Shown piece after piece: positions 36,664 to 44,656 of a stretch of DNA of 44,656 bases (the first letter of the stretch is position 1; each line of letters opens with the position of its first letter). A program made the position numbers and the translations under genes. This DNA is from Bradyrhizobium sp. (GTDB lineage: Bacteria; Pseudomonadota; Alphaproteobacteria; Rhizobiales; Xanthobacteraceae), in the NCBI RefSeq assembly GCF_030693485.1, contig NZ_JAUYAN010000139.1, positions 1 to 44,656 of the forward strand, given 5' to 3'. Under the pieces are notes generated by a model. It saw only the letters and a list, made by a program, of their open reading frames with translations. It was not told the DNA's origin and searched no databases.

Positions 36664-38016
36664 ATGACCGAGTCGATCTTCAATCTGCTGATCGCCATCT
36701 TCCTGCTCGCAGCCAACGCATTCTATGTGGCGGCGGAGTTCGCGCTGGTGAAGAGCCGGGGCTTTCGCATCAACGCGATGGTGGAGCAGAATCGCTTTGG
36801 CGCGCGCCTGCTGCAGCAAATGATGGCGAATATCGAGGCCTACCTCGCCTGTTGCCAGCTCGGCATCACGATGGCCTCGCTCGGCCTCGGCTGGGTGGGC
36901 GAACCGACGGTGGCGACATTGCTGGAGCCGGTGCTGCTTCCGTTCGGGATGTCCGATTCGGCGCGCCATTTTACATCCTTCATGGTCGGTTTCCTGGTGT
37001 TCTCCTCGCTGCATATCGTGATCGGGGAACAGGTGCCGAAGACCCTGGCCATTCGCGAACCGGTGCCGGTCTCGCAATGGATCGCCTATCCGCTCTATGT
37101 CTCGTTCCTCGTGTTCTACCCCCTGAACTGGCTGCTCAATGCGGCGTCCCGCGGGATCCTGCGGATGCTGGGCGTCAAGGAGAGTTCGCAGCATGAGATC
37201 CTCACCGACGTCGAGATCAGGGGACTGGTGGAGATGTCGGCCGAACATGGCGAGATGGAGCAGGGCGAGGCGGAATACATCCAGAACGTTTTCCGCTTTG
37301 GCGAGCTGCAGGTGTCCGACGTGATGGTTCATCGCACCGAAATGGTGATGCTCAACGCCGACCTTCCGCCCGAGGAACTGGTGCGCGACGTGCTGGCCAC
37401 CGAATACACGCGAATTCCGCTGTGGCGCGACAAGCCGGAGAATATCATCGGCGTGCTGCACGCCAAGGATCTGCTGCGCGCGATTCGTGCCGCCGACGGC
37501 GATACCACGAGGATCGATGTCGCGGCCATCGCGCTGCCGCCATGGTTCGTGCCGGAGATGCGCCCGGTCGCCGATCAGCTGAAAGCCTTCCGCCGCCGCA
37601 AGACCCACTTCGCGCTGGTGGTCGACGAATACGGCGAAGTCGAAGGCATGGTGACGCTGGAGGACATTCTGGAGGAAATCGTCGGCGACATTTCCGACGA
37701 GCACGATGTCGTGGTGGCCGGGGTCCGCGCCCAGCCCGACGGCTCGGTGGTGGTCGACGGCTCGGTGCCGATCCGCGATCTCAACCGCGCGATGAACTGG
37801 CACCTGCCCGATGAAGAAGCGACCACCGTCGCCGGCCTCGTGATTCACGAGGCGCGTTCGATCCCGGAGCGCGGCCAGAGTTTTACCTTCCACGGTTTCC
37901 GCTTCCGCGTGCTGCGCCGGGAGCGCAACCGGATCACGGCGCTGCGCATCGTCCCGGTGCCGCGCGAAGCCGAGCTCGAGGAGAGGAAGCCGAAGCGGGC
38001 AGGCACCTCGTTCTAG
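36664..38016 (+). CDS. DUF21/CBS-domain membrane protein (hemolysin C/CorC family)
   Basis: A 450-residue membrane protein. Residues 1-200 form the DUF21 (CNNM) transmembrane domain with about four helices, including SLGLGWVGEPTVATLLEPVL. Residues about 210-330 are a CBS pair, with VSDVMVHRTEMVMLNADLPPEEL and RIPLWRDKPENIIGVLHAKDLL. Residues about 345-435 form the CorC_HlyC transporter-associated domain. The family takes part in magnesium or cobalt efflux; the hemolysin name is historical. It follows aroB by 46 nt on the same strand and converges with the P-loop kinase gene. Confidence 0.93.
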   Translation: MTESIFNLLIAIFLLAANAFYVAAEFALVKSRGFRINAMVEQNRFGARLLQQMMANIEAYLACCQLGITMASLGLGWVGEPTVATLLEPVLLPFGMSDSARHFTSFMVGFLVFSSLHIVIGEQVPKTLAIREPVPVSQWIAYPLYVSFLVFYPLNWLLNAASRGILRMLGVKESSQHEILTDVEIRGLVEMSAEHGEMEQGEAEYIQNVFRFGELQVSDVMVHRTEMVMLNADLPPEELVRDVLATEYTRIPLWRDKPENIIGVLHAKDLLRAIRAADGDTTRIDVAAIALPPWFVPEMRPVADQLKAFRRRKTHFALVVDEYGEVEGMVTLEDILEEIVGDISDEHDVVVAGVRAQPDGSVVVDGSVPIRDLNRAMNWHLPDEEATTVAGLVIHEARSIPERGQSFTFHGFRFRVLRRERNRITALRIVPVPREAELEERKPKRAGTSF

Positions 38017-38022
38017 TTTTCT

Positions 38023-38041
38023 CGCCCTCCGGGGAGGGTGT
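38023..38041. repeat. Short CCCTCC hairpin between convergent genes
   Basis: CGCCCTCC and GGAGGGTG face each other across a minimal loop, right after the CBS-domain gene. It is a short version of the CCCTCCCC repeat type and may serve as terminator. Confidence 0.45.
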
Positions 38042-38047
38042 GAAATT

Positions 38048-38554
38048 TCAGCGCACGTATCGGAGCGCCGCGGCGAGTAGTCCTTCGGGCGCATCGGCTG
38101 ATGTATCAAGAATCAGCCGCGCGTCGGCCCAGTCTTCGTATTCGGCCCGTCGTTCCAGCACCCGGGCCCATGTCACCTCGCGCATGCCGGTGATATTGCG
38201 AATCCGCGCCTCGATCCGCTGACGGTGGACTGCTTCATCCATACAGACGCATTCGATGATCTTCAGATCGGCGCGGTATTTCCCGGCAAGATGTCGCCAA
38301 GCCGCGCGTGGCGCCTCGACCGCGTTGACGGCGTCGGCAATGACGGAATGTCCAAGTCGCAGGTGTTCGTCCGCCAGCGCGACCGCGACGTCATAGGCGG
38401 CGATGCCGGTCGATTGCTCGGCAAATCCGCTTCGCCACATCGCGGCCTCGATCGGATCGACCGAAAAGACAGGAATCGACAGGGTGCGGGAGAGGCCCCC
38501 CGCCAGCGTGCTCTTTCCGGAACCGGGTAGGCCGGACAAGACGATGAGCTGCAT
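38048..38554 (-). CDS. P-loop kinase-like AAA ATPase
   Basis: A 168-residue protein of the zeta-toxin/adenylylsulfate-kinase-like P-loop group. Walker A is GLPGSGKST near residue 8. A DxE-like segment (SVDPIEAAMW) and an acidic/helical part with HSVIADAVN follow. Further, RQRIEARIRNITG suggests the lid region. A substrate cannot be named. Start ATG 38554 is chosen; ATG 38569 is an alternative, and the longer frame to 38638 overlaps bolA. It is read in the same direction as bolA, 34 nt after it, and so could be co-transcribed. Confidence 0.85.
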   Translation of the reverse strand: MQLIVLSGLPGSGKSTLAGGLSRTLSIPVFSVDPIEAAMWRSGFAEQSTGIAAYDVAVALADEHLRLGHSVIADAVNAVEAPRAAWRHLAGKYRADLKIIECVCMDEAVHRQRIEARIRNITGMREVTWARVLERRAEYEDWADARLILDTSADAPEGLLAAALRYVR

Positions 38555-38588
38555 GGTCGTTGGCCCCATCGAATCCCGCGAAGCGGAT

Positions 38589-38867
38589 CTAGGCGCTCCC
38601 GGCTTCTCCCGGAGCCTGCGCCTTGATCGCCAGCGCATGCACCGTATCGGCGAGTTCCGCTGCCAGAACCGTATTAATCATGCGGTGGCGCTCGATCCGG
38701 CTCTTCCCTTCGAACGCTGGCGACACGATATAGACCCTGAAATGCGTCTCGCCGCCCGGTCTGTGGCCGGCGTGGCCCTCATGCAGATGTGATTCGTCCG
38801 TGACGTCGAGGCTTTCCGGCGCGAAAGCTTCGCGCAACTTGTTCGTGATATGGTCCTTGGTCTTCAT
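38589..38867 (-). CDS. BolA-family protein
   Basis: A 92-residue protein with the class II KH-like BolA fold. The conserved pattern VTDESHLHEGHAGH and ETHFRVYIVSPAFEGKSRIERHRMINTVL is intact, and TVHALAIKAQAP closes the domain. BolA proteins partner with monothiol glutaredoxins in iron-sulfur transfer, and some regulate transcription. No glutaredoxin is adjacent; the GrxC at 20742 is a dithiol type and 18 kb away. The gene is divergent from the J-domain gene. Confidence 0.93.
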   Translation of the reverse strand: MKTKDHITNKLREAFAPESLDVTDESHLHEGHAGHRPGGETHFRVYIVSPAFEGKSRIERHRMINTVLAAELADTVHALAIKAQAPGEAGSA

Positions 38868-38976
38868 GGCCGGGCAATACGTCCGTAGCCGCGTTTCGTC
38901 AATGGCGCGTCAAGAGAGCGAGGTATTCGCAATGTCAAGACTTGAAGCTTTTCGCATTGCGTTGTCATAGTCAGCC

Positions 38977-39633
38977 ATGCCGATTGATTCATCCAAATTC
39001 TTCGACAGCATTCGCATCAAGCCCAACAAGCTGAGCGCGAAACAGCAGGCGGCCGCGCGCGAAGAATCCGCCATGTGCGAATGGCCGGAGTGCAAGCACA
39101 AGGGCCCGCACCGCGCCCCCAAGGGCCGCGAGAACTCGAAAGAGTACTGGCACTTCTGTCTCAACCACGTCCGCGAATACAACCAGGGCTACAACTTCTT
39201 CCAGGGCATGAACGCCGATGCCGTCGCGCGCTATCAGAAGGATGCGCTGACCGGCCACCGTCCGACCTGGAAGATGGGCGCCAATGGCGGCAAGAAGGGC
39301 AAGGCCGGCGCCGAGGCCGATATCGACGCCGCCTCCGACCCGTTCAGCATGTTCTCGGAACTCAACGGCCGTGGTCGCTGGCGGCCGGGTCCCGGCGGCG
39401 CCGCCGGCGAGACCAAGGTCGAGACAAGGAAGATCTTCAACGCCGAGCGCAAGGCGCTGCAGGTGATGGGGCTCGGCTCCGAAGCGACGCTGGAAACCGT
39501 CAAGGCGAAATACAAGGCGCTGGTCAAGCAGCACCATCCCGACGCCAATGGCGGCGACCGCTCCACAGAGGATCGCCTGATCGAAATCATCAAGGCATAT
39601 AATTATCTCAAGACGGTGGTGCGCGGCGTTTAA
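38977..39633 (+). CDS. J-domain protein with cysteine-rich head
   Basis: A 218-residue protein with a C-terminal J domain (about 160-215): MGLGSEATLETVKAKYKALVKQHHPDANGGD, with the HPD tripeptide needed to stimulate Hsp70 ATPase. The N-terminal half has conserved-looking cysteines: CEWPECKHKGPHRAPKG and HFCLNHVREYNQGYNFF. A C-x4-C...C-x2-H arrangement could bind zinc. A middle linker is Gly/Ala-rich. The protein therefore resembles no canonical DnaJ, which has the J domain first. Its stop overlaps the end of convergent dedA by 26 nt. Confidence 0.9.
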   Translation: MPIDSSKFFDSIRIKPNKLSAKQQAAAREESAMCEWPECKHKGPHRAPKGRENSKEYWHFCLNHVREYNQGYNFFQGMNADAVARYQKDALTGHRPTWKMGANGGKKGKAGAEADIDAASDPFSMFSELNGRGRWRPGPGGAAGETKVETRKIFNAERKALQVMGLGSEATLETVKAKYKALVKQHHPDANGGDRSTEDRLIEIIKAYNYLKTVVRGV

Positions 39634-40252
39634 GCTTCCGGATGATCCAGGCGGCCACTGAGGCGACCAGCGCGCCGCCGATCACCGTCACGATCCAGTA
39701 ATGCTTGCCGATCCCGCTGTGATGCGGAATGCCGGTGTATTCATGCAGCGCGGATACCGCCAGCACCCCCGGCAGTACATGGACGGCCGCCCACAGCAGG
39801 ATCGCCGGGATGTTGATGGCGTAAAAGCGCGGCGGCGGCATGCCGAGCGCGCCCGCCGTGACCGGCACGAAGGCGCGGATCGGCGGCACGAAGCGCGCGA
39901 ACAGCACCGCCAGCGTGCCCCAGCGATGAAAGAACGCCTCGCTCCGGGCGATCAGGCGCGGGTAACTCGACAGCGGCCAGGCGCTCAGGATTTTGCGCTG
40001 GGCGCGATGGCCGATCCAGAACGCCATTCCATCGCCCAGCATCGCGCCTGATATCGCGGCCGCCAGCACCGGCCCGAGCCCCAGTTCACCCCCGGGCACC
40101 AGCGCGCTCAGCGCCAGGATGATGGTGGAGCCCGGAATCACGGCGCCCAGGACGGGAATGGCCTCCAGCAAAGCGGCGAGGAACAGCGCGAGATAGGCAA
40201 GCCAGGGATGCGCCGAGATCAACACAATCCATGGATCGAGGAAGGAGGCCAC
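39608..40252 (-). CDS. DedA-family membrane protein
   Basis: A 214-residue inner-membrane protein from the proposed GTG at 40252, with AGG a suitable distance upstream. The family hallmark ETIPVLGAVIPGST is represented by EAIPVLGAVIPGSTIIL, and FARFVPPIRAFVPVTAGALGM is the conserved second half. About five or six helices are predicted. DedA/SNARE-associated proteins flip or recycle lipid carriers such as undecaprenyl phosphate. The upstream ATG at 40414 gives a longer frame whose first 50 codons look non-coding. The 3' end overlaps the J-domain gene tail to tail. Confidence 0.9.
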   Translation of the reverse strand: MASFLDPWIVLISAHPWLAYLALFLAALLEAIPVLGAVIPGSTIILALSALVPGGELGLGPVLAAAISGAMLGDGMAFWIGHRAQRKILSAWPLSSYPRLIARSEAFFHRWGTLAVLFARFVPPIRAFVPVTAGALGMPPPRFYAINIPAILLWAAVHVLPGVLAVSALHEYTGIPHHSGIGKHYWIVTVIGGALVASVAAWIIRKLKRRAPPS

Positions 40253-40559
40253 GAAATACCTGCAAATACCCGCGCGATTGTGGGCCGGCCTGGGGTGCGG
40301 GCCCAGTATAACGGATGGCAAGGCGGCAAAAGCCGCCGTTTCCGGCCCGCGCCCACATTCGCGGATGAAAGTACGGCGTGATTCGCAGGGCAGCCTTCCA
40401 AAAACCGAGGTCAACGCCTATCTTGATGATAACGCAGCGGAACTTTGATTGAGTGGCGGGCTTCTGCCGGCCGTTGCTCTCTGATAGGTTCCTTCAAGCA
40501 CCCATCCGCAGCCATTCAACAAATCTGGTTTCGGGAGCGTCCGAGACCTCGGAGGATTG
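40253..40559. other. dedA/cobS divergent gap, no gene seen
   Basis: This 307-nt region separates divergent dedA and cobS. I see no cobalamin riboswitch elements upstream of cobS. The cobS ribosome site GGAGG is at 40551-40555. Confidence 0.4.
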
Positions 40560-41558
40560 ATGACGACCGCCGCCATGACCAAAGTGCAAGCGCCCGCAGG
40601 TATGCCCGACATGAAGGTGTCGGTTCGTCAGGTATTCGGGATCGACAGTGACCTCGAGGTTCCCGCCTATTCCGAAGTCGACCCGCATGTGCCCGATGTC
40701 GATTCGGATTACCGCTTCGACCGCGCCACTACGCTCGCCATTCTCGCCGGCTTCGCCAAGAACCGCCGCGTCATGGTCACCGGCTATCACGGCACCGGCA
40801 AGTCGACTCATATCGAGCAGGTCGCGGCCCGGCTGAACTGGCCGTGTGTGCGCGTCAATCTCGACAGCCACATCAGCCGTATCGATCTGGTCGGCAAGGA
40901 TTCGATCGTGGTGCGTGACGGAAAGCAGGTCACCGAATTCCGCGACGGCATTCTGCCCTGGGCGCTGCAGCACAATATCGCGCTGGTGTTCGACGAATAC
41001 GACGCCGGCCGTCCCGACGTGATGTTCGTGATCCAGCGTGTGCTGGAAGTCTCCGGCCGCCTGACGCTGCTCGACCAGAACAAGGTGATCAAGCCGCACC
41101 CGGCGTTCCGGCTGTTCTCGACCGCCAACACGGTCGGCCTCGGCGATACCTCGGGCCTCTATCACGGCACCCAGCAGATCAACCAGGGCCAGATGGACCG
41201 CTGGTCGATCGTCACCTCGCTGAACTATCTGGCGCATGACGAGGAAGTCGAGATCGTGCTGGCCAAGGCGCATCACTACCGCAACCCGGAAGGCCGCGAC
41301 ATCGTCAACAAGATGGTGCGGCTGGCCGACCTCACCCGAAACGCGTTCGCCAATGGCGACCTGTCGACGGTGATGAGCCCGCGCACGGTGATCACCTGGG
41401 CGGAAAATGCCGAGATTTTCGGTGACATCGGCTTTTCGTTCCGTGTCACCTTCCTCAACAAGTGCGACGAACTGGAGCGGCCGCTGGTCGCCGAATTCTA
41501 TCAGCGCTGCTTCAATGCGGAACTGGCGGAATCCGCGGTGAATGTCGCGCTTTCATAG
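40560..41558 (+). CDS. cobS: Aerobic cobaltochelatase subunit CobS
   Basis: A 332-residue AAA+ ATPase subunit of the CobNST complex, which inserts cobalt into hydrogenobyrinic acid a,c-diamide in aerobic B12 synthesis. Walker A is [12 protein letters not shown], the Walker B-like segment is [14 protein letters not shown], and [12 protein letters not shown] is the sensor-1 region. ATG 40560 is chosen; GGAGG lies 4 nt upstream. cobT follows after a repeat. The cobN gene, for the large subunit, is not in the window, which is common since cobN often lies elsewhere. Confidence 0.95.
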   Translation: MTTAAMTKVQAPAGMPDMKVSVRQVFGIDSDLEVPAYSEVDPHVPDVDSDYRFDRATTLAILAGFAKNRRVMVTGYHGTGKSTHIEQVAARLNWPCVRVNLDSHISRIDLVGKDSIVVRDGKQVTEFRDGILPWALQHNIALVFDEYDAGRPDVMFVIQRVLEVSGRLTLLDQNKVIKPHPAFRLFSTANTVGLGDTSGLYHGTQQINQGQMDRWSIVTSLNYLAHDEEVEIVLAKAHHYRNPEGRDIVNKMVRLADLTRNAFANGDLSTVMSPRTVITWAENAEIFGDIGFSFRVTFLNKCDELERPLVAEFYQRCFNAELAESAVNVALS

Positions 41559-41571
41559 TCGTCTGCTCGCT

Positions 41572-41688
41572 GTCGTCCCCGCGAAAGCGGGGACCCATAT
41601 GCCGCGGCGGTTCAATAGAATGTTGGTGCTCGGTAACGCGAAATAACAGCCGCCGGTGGTTATGGGTCCCTGCTTTCGCAGGGACGGC
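41572..41688. repeat. REPIN-like paired palindromic repeat, family 1 copy C
   Basis: The left unit at 41572-41599 is GTCG + TCCCCGC stem-loop + CCCATA. The right unit at 41661-41688 is its inverse, with the stem changed to CCCTGC/GCAGGG. It fills most of the gap between cobS and cobT; its right end is 17 nt before the cobT ATG. Confidence 0.9.
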
Positions 41689-41705
41689 GGGCGGTGAAGG
41701 TGGCA

Positions 41706-43604
41706 ATGACGACGTCGAACTCAAAGTTCCGAACCGGATCGAAGGAAGCGCCGACCGAGCCGTTCAAGCGCGCGGTGACGTCGTGTTTGCGCGCGATTGC
41801 GAAAGCACCGGAACTGGAAGTGACGTTCGCCGCCGAACGCCCGGGCCTTGCGCCCGGCAAGGCGCGGCTGCCCGAGCCGGCGCGTAAAATGACGAAACGC
41901 GATGCCGCGATCGTGCGCGGCCATGCCGATTCGATCGCGCTGAAGCTTGCCTGCCACGATCCGAAAGTGCACCGCAAGCTGATGCCGGGCAATCCGCAGG
42001 CGCGCGGCGTGTTCGAGGCGGTCGAGCAGGCGCGGGTCGAGGCGATCGGCGCGCGGCGGATGGCCGGCGTCGCCAAAAATCTCTCCGCAATGCTCGACGA
42101 TCATTTCCACCGCGGCAAGTTCGACGAAATCACCGACCGCGCCGATGCGCCGCTGTCGGATGCGCTGGCGATGCTGGTGCGCGAACGGCTGACCGGCCTG
42201 GCGCCGCCCGCCGCCGCCCGCAAGATGGTCGACCTCTGGCGTCCGGTGCTGGAAGACAAGATCGGCGCGCGGCTTGACCAGCTCAGCCGCGTCACCGAGG
42301 ACCAGGCCAAGTTCGGCGACGTGGTGCATGATCTGTTGTCGGCGCTCGAACTCGGCGACGACCGCAACGCCGATTCCGACGACGACGAAAACCAGGACGA
42401 AAACCGCGACGGCGAGAACGACCAGTCCGGCGCCGAGGGCTCGCCCGATAGCGATGCGGCGCAGGAAATGAGCGCCGACCAGGCCCAGGCCTCCACCGAC
42501 GAGATGTCGGAGAGCGCGATGGAAAGCGCGCAGGCCTCCACGTCTGATACGTTCGACGACGGCGAACTCGGCGACGACGAGACGCCGGGCGAGGCGACGC
42601 GGCCGAATTCGAAGAGCGGCAACGAGCCCCGCGGTCCGGAATATCACGCCTTCGCGCCGAAATTCGACGAGGTGATCGCGGCCGAGGATCTCTGCGACCA
42701 TGACGAGCTGGAGCGCCTGCGCAGCTATCTCGACAAGCAGCTCGCGCATCTGCAGGGCATCGTGGCGCGGTTGGCCAACCGGCTGCAGCGCCGCCTGATG
42801 GCGCAGCAGAACCGCGCCTGGGACTTCGACCTCGAGGAGGGCGTGCTCGATCCGGCGCGGCTGTCGCGCGTGGTGACCGATCCCTATCATCCGCTGTCGT
42901 TCATGAGCGAGAAGGAAGCGACCTTCCGCGATACCGTGGTGACGCTGCTCTTGGACAATTCCGGCTCGATGCGCGGCCGTCCCATCACGGTGGCGGCGAC
43001 CTGCGCCGATATTCTGGCGCGCACGCTGGAACGCTGCGGCGTCAAGGTGGAAATTCTCGGCTTTACCACGCGAGCGTGGAAGGGCGGGCAGTCGCGCGAG
43101 GCGTGGCTGGCGGCCGGCAAGCCGGCCAATCCCGGCCGCCTCAACGATCTCAGGCACATCATCTACAAATCCGCCGATGCGCCGTGGCGGCGCGCGCGCA
43201 AGAATTTGGGCCTGATGATGCGCGAGGGACTGCTGAAGGAAAACATCGACGGCGAGGCGCTGGACTGGGCGCACAAGCGGCTGCTCGGCCGCTCCGAGCA
43301 GCGCAAGATCCTGATGATGATTTCCGACGGCGCGCCGGTCGACGATTCCACGCTGTCGGTCAATCCCGGCAACTACCTGGAGCGCCATCTGCGCCACATC
43401 ATCGAGGAAATCGAGACCCGCTCCCCGGTGGAACTGATCGCGATCGGCATTGGCCATGACGTCACGCGCTATTATCGCCGCGCCGTCACCATCGTCGATG
43501 CCGAGGAACTCGGCGGCGCCATCACCGAGAAGCTCGCCGAACTGTTCAGCGAGACCAACGGGGCGGCGCCCAAGTCCGGCCGCCGGCGCCGACTGCATTC
43601 GTAA
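41706..43604 (+). CDS. cobT: Aerobic cobaltochelatase subunit CobT
   Basis: A 632-residue subunit of the CobNST cobaltochelatase. The N-terminal helical part includes [20 protein letters not shown] long acidic Asp/Glu/Gln/Asn-rich linker (about residues 215-310) follows, then the C-terminal VWA domain, with MIDAS DNSGSM at about 417-422 and [18 protein letters not shown] and acidic linker are the usual pattern, and CobS and CobT form a chaperone-like ring. Start ATG 41706 has AAGGT upstream; a GTG at 41694 is alternative. The esterase gene starts 4 nt after the stop. Confidence 0.95.
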   Translation: MTTSNSKFRTGSKEAPTEPFKRAVTSCLRAIAKAPELEVTFAAERPGLAPGKARLPEPARKMTKRDAAIVRGHADSIALKLACHDPKVHRKLMPGNPQARGVFEAVEQARVEAIGARRMAGVAKNLSAMLDDHFHRGKFDEITDRADAPLSDALAMLVRERLTGLAPPAAARKMVDLWRPVLEDKIGARLDQLSRVTEDQAKFGDVVHDLLSALELGDDRNADSDDDENQDENRDGENDQSGAEGSPDSDAAQEMSADQAQASTDEMSESAMESAQASTSDTFDDGELGDDETPGEATRPNSKSGNEPRGPEYHAFAPKFDEVIAAEDLCDHDELERLRSYLDKQLAHLQGIVARLANRLQRRLMAQQNRAWDFDLEEGVLDPARLSRVVTDPYHPLSFMSEKEATFRDTVVTLLLDNSGSMRGRPITVAATCADILARTLERCGVKVEILGFTTRAWKGGQSREAWLAAGKPANPGRLNDLRHIIYKSADAPWRRARKNLGLMMREGLLKENIDGEALDWAHKRLLGRSEQRKILMMISDGAPVDDSTLSVNPGNYLERHLRHIIEEIETRSPVELIAIGIGHDVTRYYRRAVTIVDAEELGGAITEKLAELFSETNGAAPKSGRRRRLHS

Positions 43605-43608
43605 CCAC

Positions 43609-44656
43609 ATGCCCACACATCTCAGCCGCCGCCGCTTTCTGAAGTTGACGGCGGCGGGGATTTCGGGCGCGGCGATCCCCGGCGCCGCCCAGGCGCAGAA
43701 GCCGGCCGTGCCGGACGAATTCACCGTCGCGGCCCCCGTTACGATCGAGGTCAACGCCCGGCCGATTCCTTCGTTCGATACCAGCGACCGCTCGCGCGTC
43801 CGCTTCGGCGCGCTGGAGTATCGCAGCGGGCTGATCCTGACCTCTCGGTTTCGCGGTTTCGGCGGGCTGTCGGGATTTCGGCTCGATCCGAAGGGCGAAC
43901 GCTTCATCGCCGTCAGCGACCGCGGCAGCTGGTTCACCGGCCGCATCGTCTATCGGGCTCGCGAGATGACCGGGCTCGATGAGGTCGAGGCCGCGCCCCT
44001 GCTCGGGCCCGACGGCCGGCCGATCACCGCGCGCGGCTGGTACGATTCCGAATCGCTCGCGCTCGATGGCACGCTGGTTTATGTCGGCATCGAACGGGTG
44101 CACCGGATCCTGCGCTATGATTTTTCCAGGGGATTTACCCGGGCGCGCGGTGAGGAAGTTCCGCTGCCGCCGGCGGCGCGCAAATTGCCCGGCAACAAGG
44201 GGCTGGAAGCGCTGATGGTGGTGCCGAAGGGCTTTGCGCTGGCGGGCACGCTGATCGCGCTCTCCGAACGCGGGCTCGATGCCGACGGCAACATCGTCGC
44301 GTTCCTGATCGGCGGCAAGACGCCGGGCCAGTTCAGCCTGCGCCGCACCGACAAATACGAGGTCAGCGACGGAGTGCTGCTGCCTTCCGGCGACCTGCTG
44401 GTGCTGGAGCGCAAATTCTCCTGGCTCTCCGGCATCGGCATCCGGATCCGTCGCCTGCAGCTCAAATCGCTGGCGCCGGGCGCCCTGGTCGACGGCCCCG
44501 CGGTCTTCGAGGCGGATCTCGGCCACGAGGTCGACAACATGGAAGCGATCGACGCCCACGTCACGCCGGAGGGCGACACCGTGCTGACGCTGGTCTCCGA
44601 CGACAATTTCTCGATGGTCCAGCGCAATCTGATCCTGCAGTTCACGCTGATGGAGT
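43609..44656 (+). CDS. Phytase-like esterase domain protein, Tat-exported, 3'-truncated
   Basis: The gene runs off the window; 349 codons are visible from ATG 43609. The N-terminus SRRRFLKLTAAGISGAAIPGAAQA is a twin-arginine signal (RRRFLK), so the protein should be folded before export to the periplasm. The body matches the esterase-like activity of phytase family: FGGLSGFRLDPKGERFIAVSDRG, WYDSESLALDG, NKGLEALMV and DNMEAIDAHVTPEGDT are conserved beta-propeller segments. The substrate is not known. It lies 4 nt after cobT and so may be co-transcribed, though no B12 link is evident. Confidence 0.9.
   Translation, partial: MPTHLSRRRFLKLTAAGISGAAIPGAAQAQKPAVPDEFTVAAPVTIEVNARPIPSFDTSDRSRVRFGALEYRSGLILTSRFRGFGGLSGFRLDPKGERFIAVSDRGSWFTGRIVYRAREMTGLDEVEAAPLLGPDGRPITARGWYDSESLALDGTLVYVGIERVHRILRYDFSRGFTRARGEEVPLPPAARKLPGNKGLEALMVVPKGFALAGTLIALSERGLDADGNIVAFLIGGKTPGQFSLRRTDKYEVSDGVLLPSGDLLVLERKFSWLSGIGIRIRRLQLKSLAPGALVDGPAVFEADLGHEVDNMEAIDAHVTPEGDTVLTLVSDDNFSMVQRNLILQFTLME

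Noticed and set aside
38048..38867. Toxin-antitoxin pair (zeta-like kinase with BolA)
   Set aside because: BolA is a conserved housekeeping family and not an antitoxin; the kinase resemblance is limited to the P-loop fold.
40253..40559. Cobalamin riboswitch upstream of cobS
   Set aside because: The expected conserved B12-box segments are not seen in this gap.
41721..43946. 741-codon open frame antisense to cobT and the esterase gene
   Set aside because: It is a shadow: it crosses the boundary of two well-supported genes and shows only low-complexity Arg/His/Asp-rich sequence.

Overview
The window is a stretch of high-GC alphaproteobacterial chromosome. It most resembles the Bradyrhizobium/Rhodopseudomonas group (Nitrobacteraceae). 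Supporting this are the PHB genes phaR/phaA/phaB, the order ubiG-lysC-ptsP-prfA-prmC-DUF4167, ptsP (nitrogen PTS enzyme I), aerobic cobaltochelatase cobS/cobT, and dense families of intergenic palindromic repeats. The assignment is inferred from gene content and order, not from a search.

Layout. 1-2.9 kb: the 3' part of a membrane protein, a small hypothetical gene, and a PAS-GGDEF-EAL protein whose cyclase signature is degenerate. 3.1-6.1 kb: PHB block with divergent phaR and phaA-phaB. 6.2-9.2 kb: YddG-like exporter, DUF985 cupin coupled to gloB, and a methyltransferase. 9.2-18.1 kb: a housekeeping block read leftward (lysC, ptsP, prfA, prmC, DUF4167), with a PH-domain protein and ubiG read rightward. 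18.4-22.9 kb: EamA transporter; a tightly packed leftward operon comF-grxC-nitrilase-DUF1178; a BioC-like methyltransferase. 23.0-30.5 kb: mutT, a TadG-like VWA protein, argJ, a parvulin PPIase and divergent secA. 30.6-36.6 kb: L,D-transpeptidase lipoprotein, accA, xerD, a 48-residue membrane protein, then aroK-aroB. 36.7-40.3 kb: CBS-domain membrane protein, P-loop kinase, bolA, J-domain protein, DedA. 40.6 kb to the end: cobS, cobT and a Tat-exported phytase-like esterase cut by the window edge.

Most genes are core functions: carbon storage, aromatic amino-acid and aspartate-family synthesis, translation termination, secretion, fatty-acid initiation, cobalamin metal insertion and chromosome dimer resolution. 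Several are coupled by 1-4 nt overlaps (gloB/DUF985, grxC/nitrilase/DUF1178, aroK/aroB). The nitrilase resembles deaminated-glutathione amidases and is coupled to glutaredoxin and close to other thiol genes, so a glutathione repair role is a reasonable inference.

I found no phage, CRISPR array, IS element, tRNA or rRNA, and no convincing new multi-gene system. The least explained content is intergenic. At least five families of paired palindromic (REPIN-like) elements occur. One family shows compensatory stem changes between copies, and one copy is interrupted by another family. In one place a repeat supplies the end of a reading frame. Also notable are an unassigned, probably structured 230-nt segment between prmC and the DUF4167 gene, a 14-15 nt tandem repeat in the DUF4167 leader, and a cluster of perfect hairpins upstream of ptsP.
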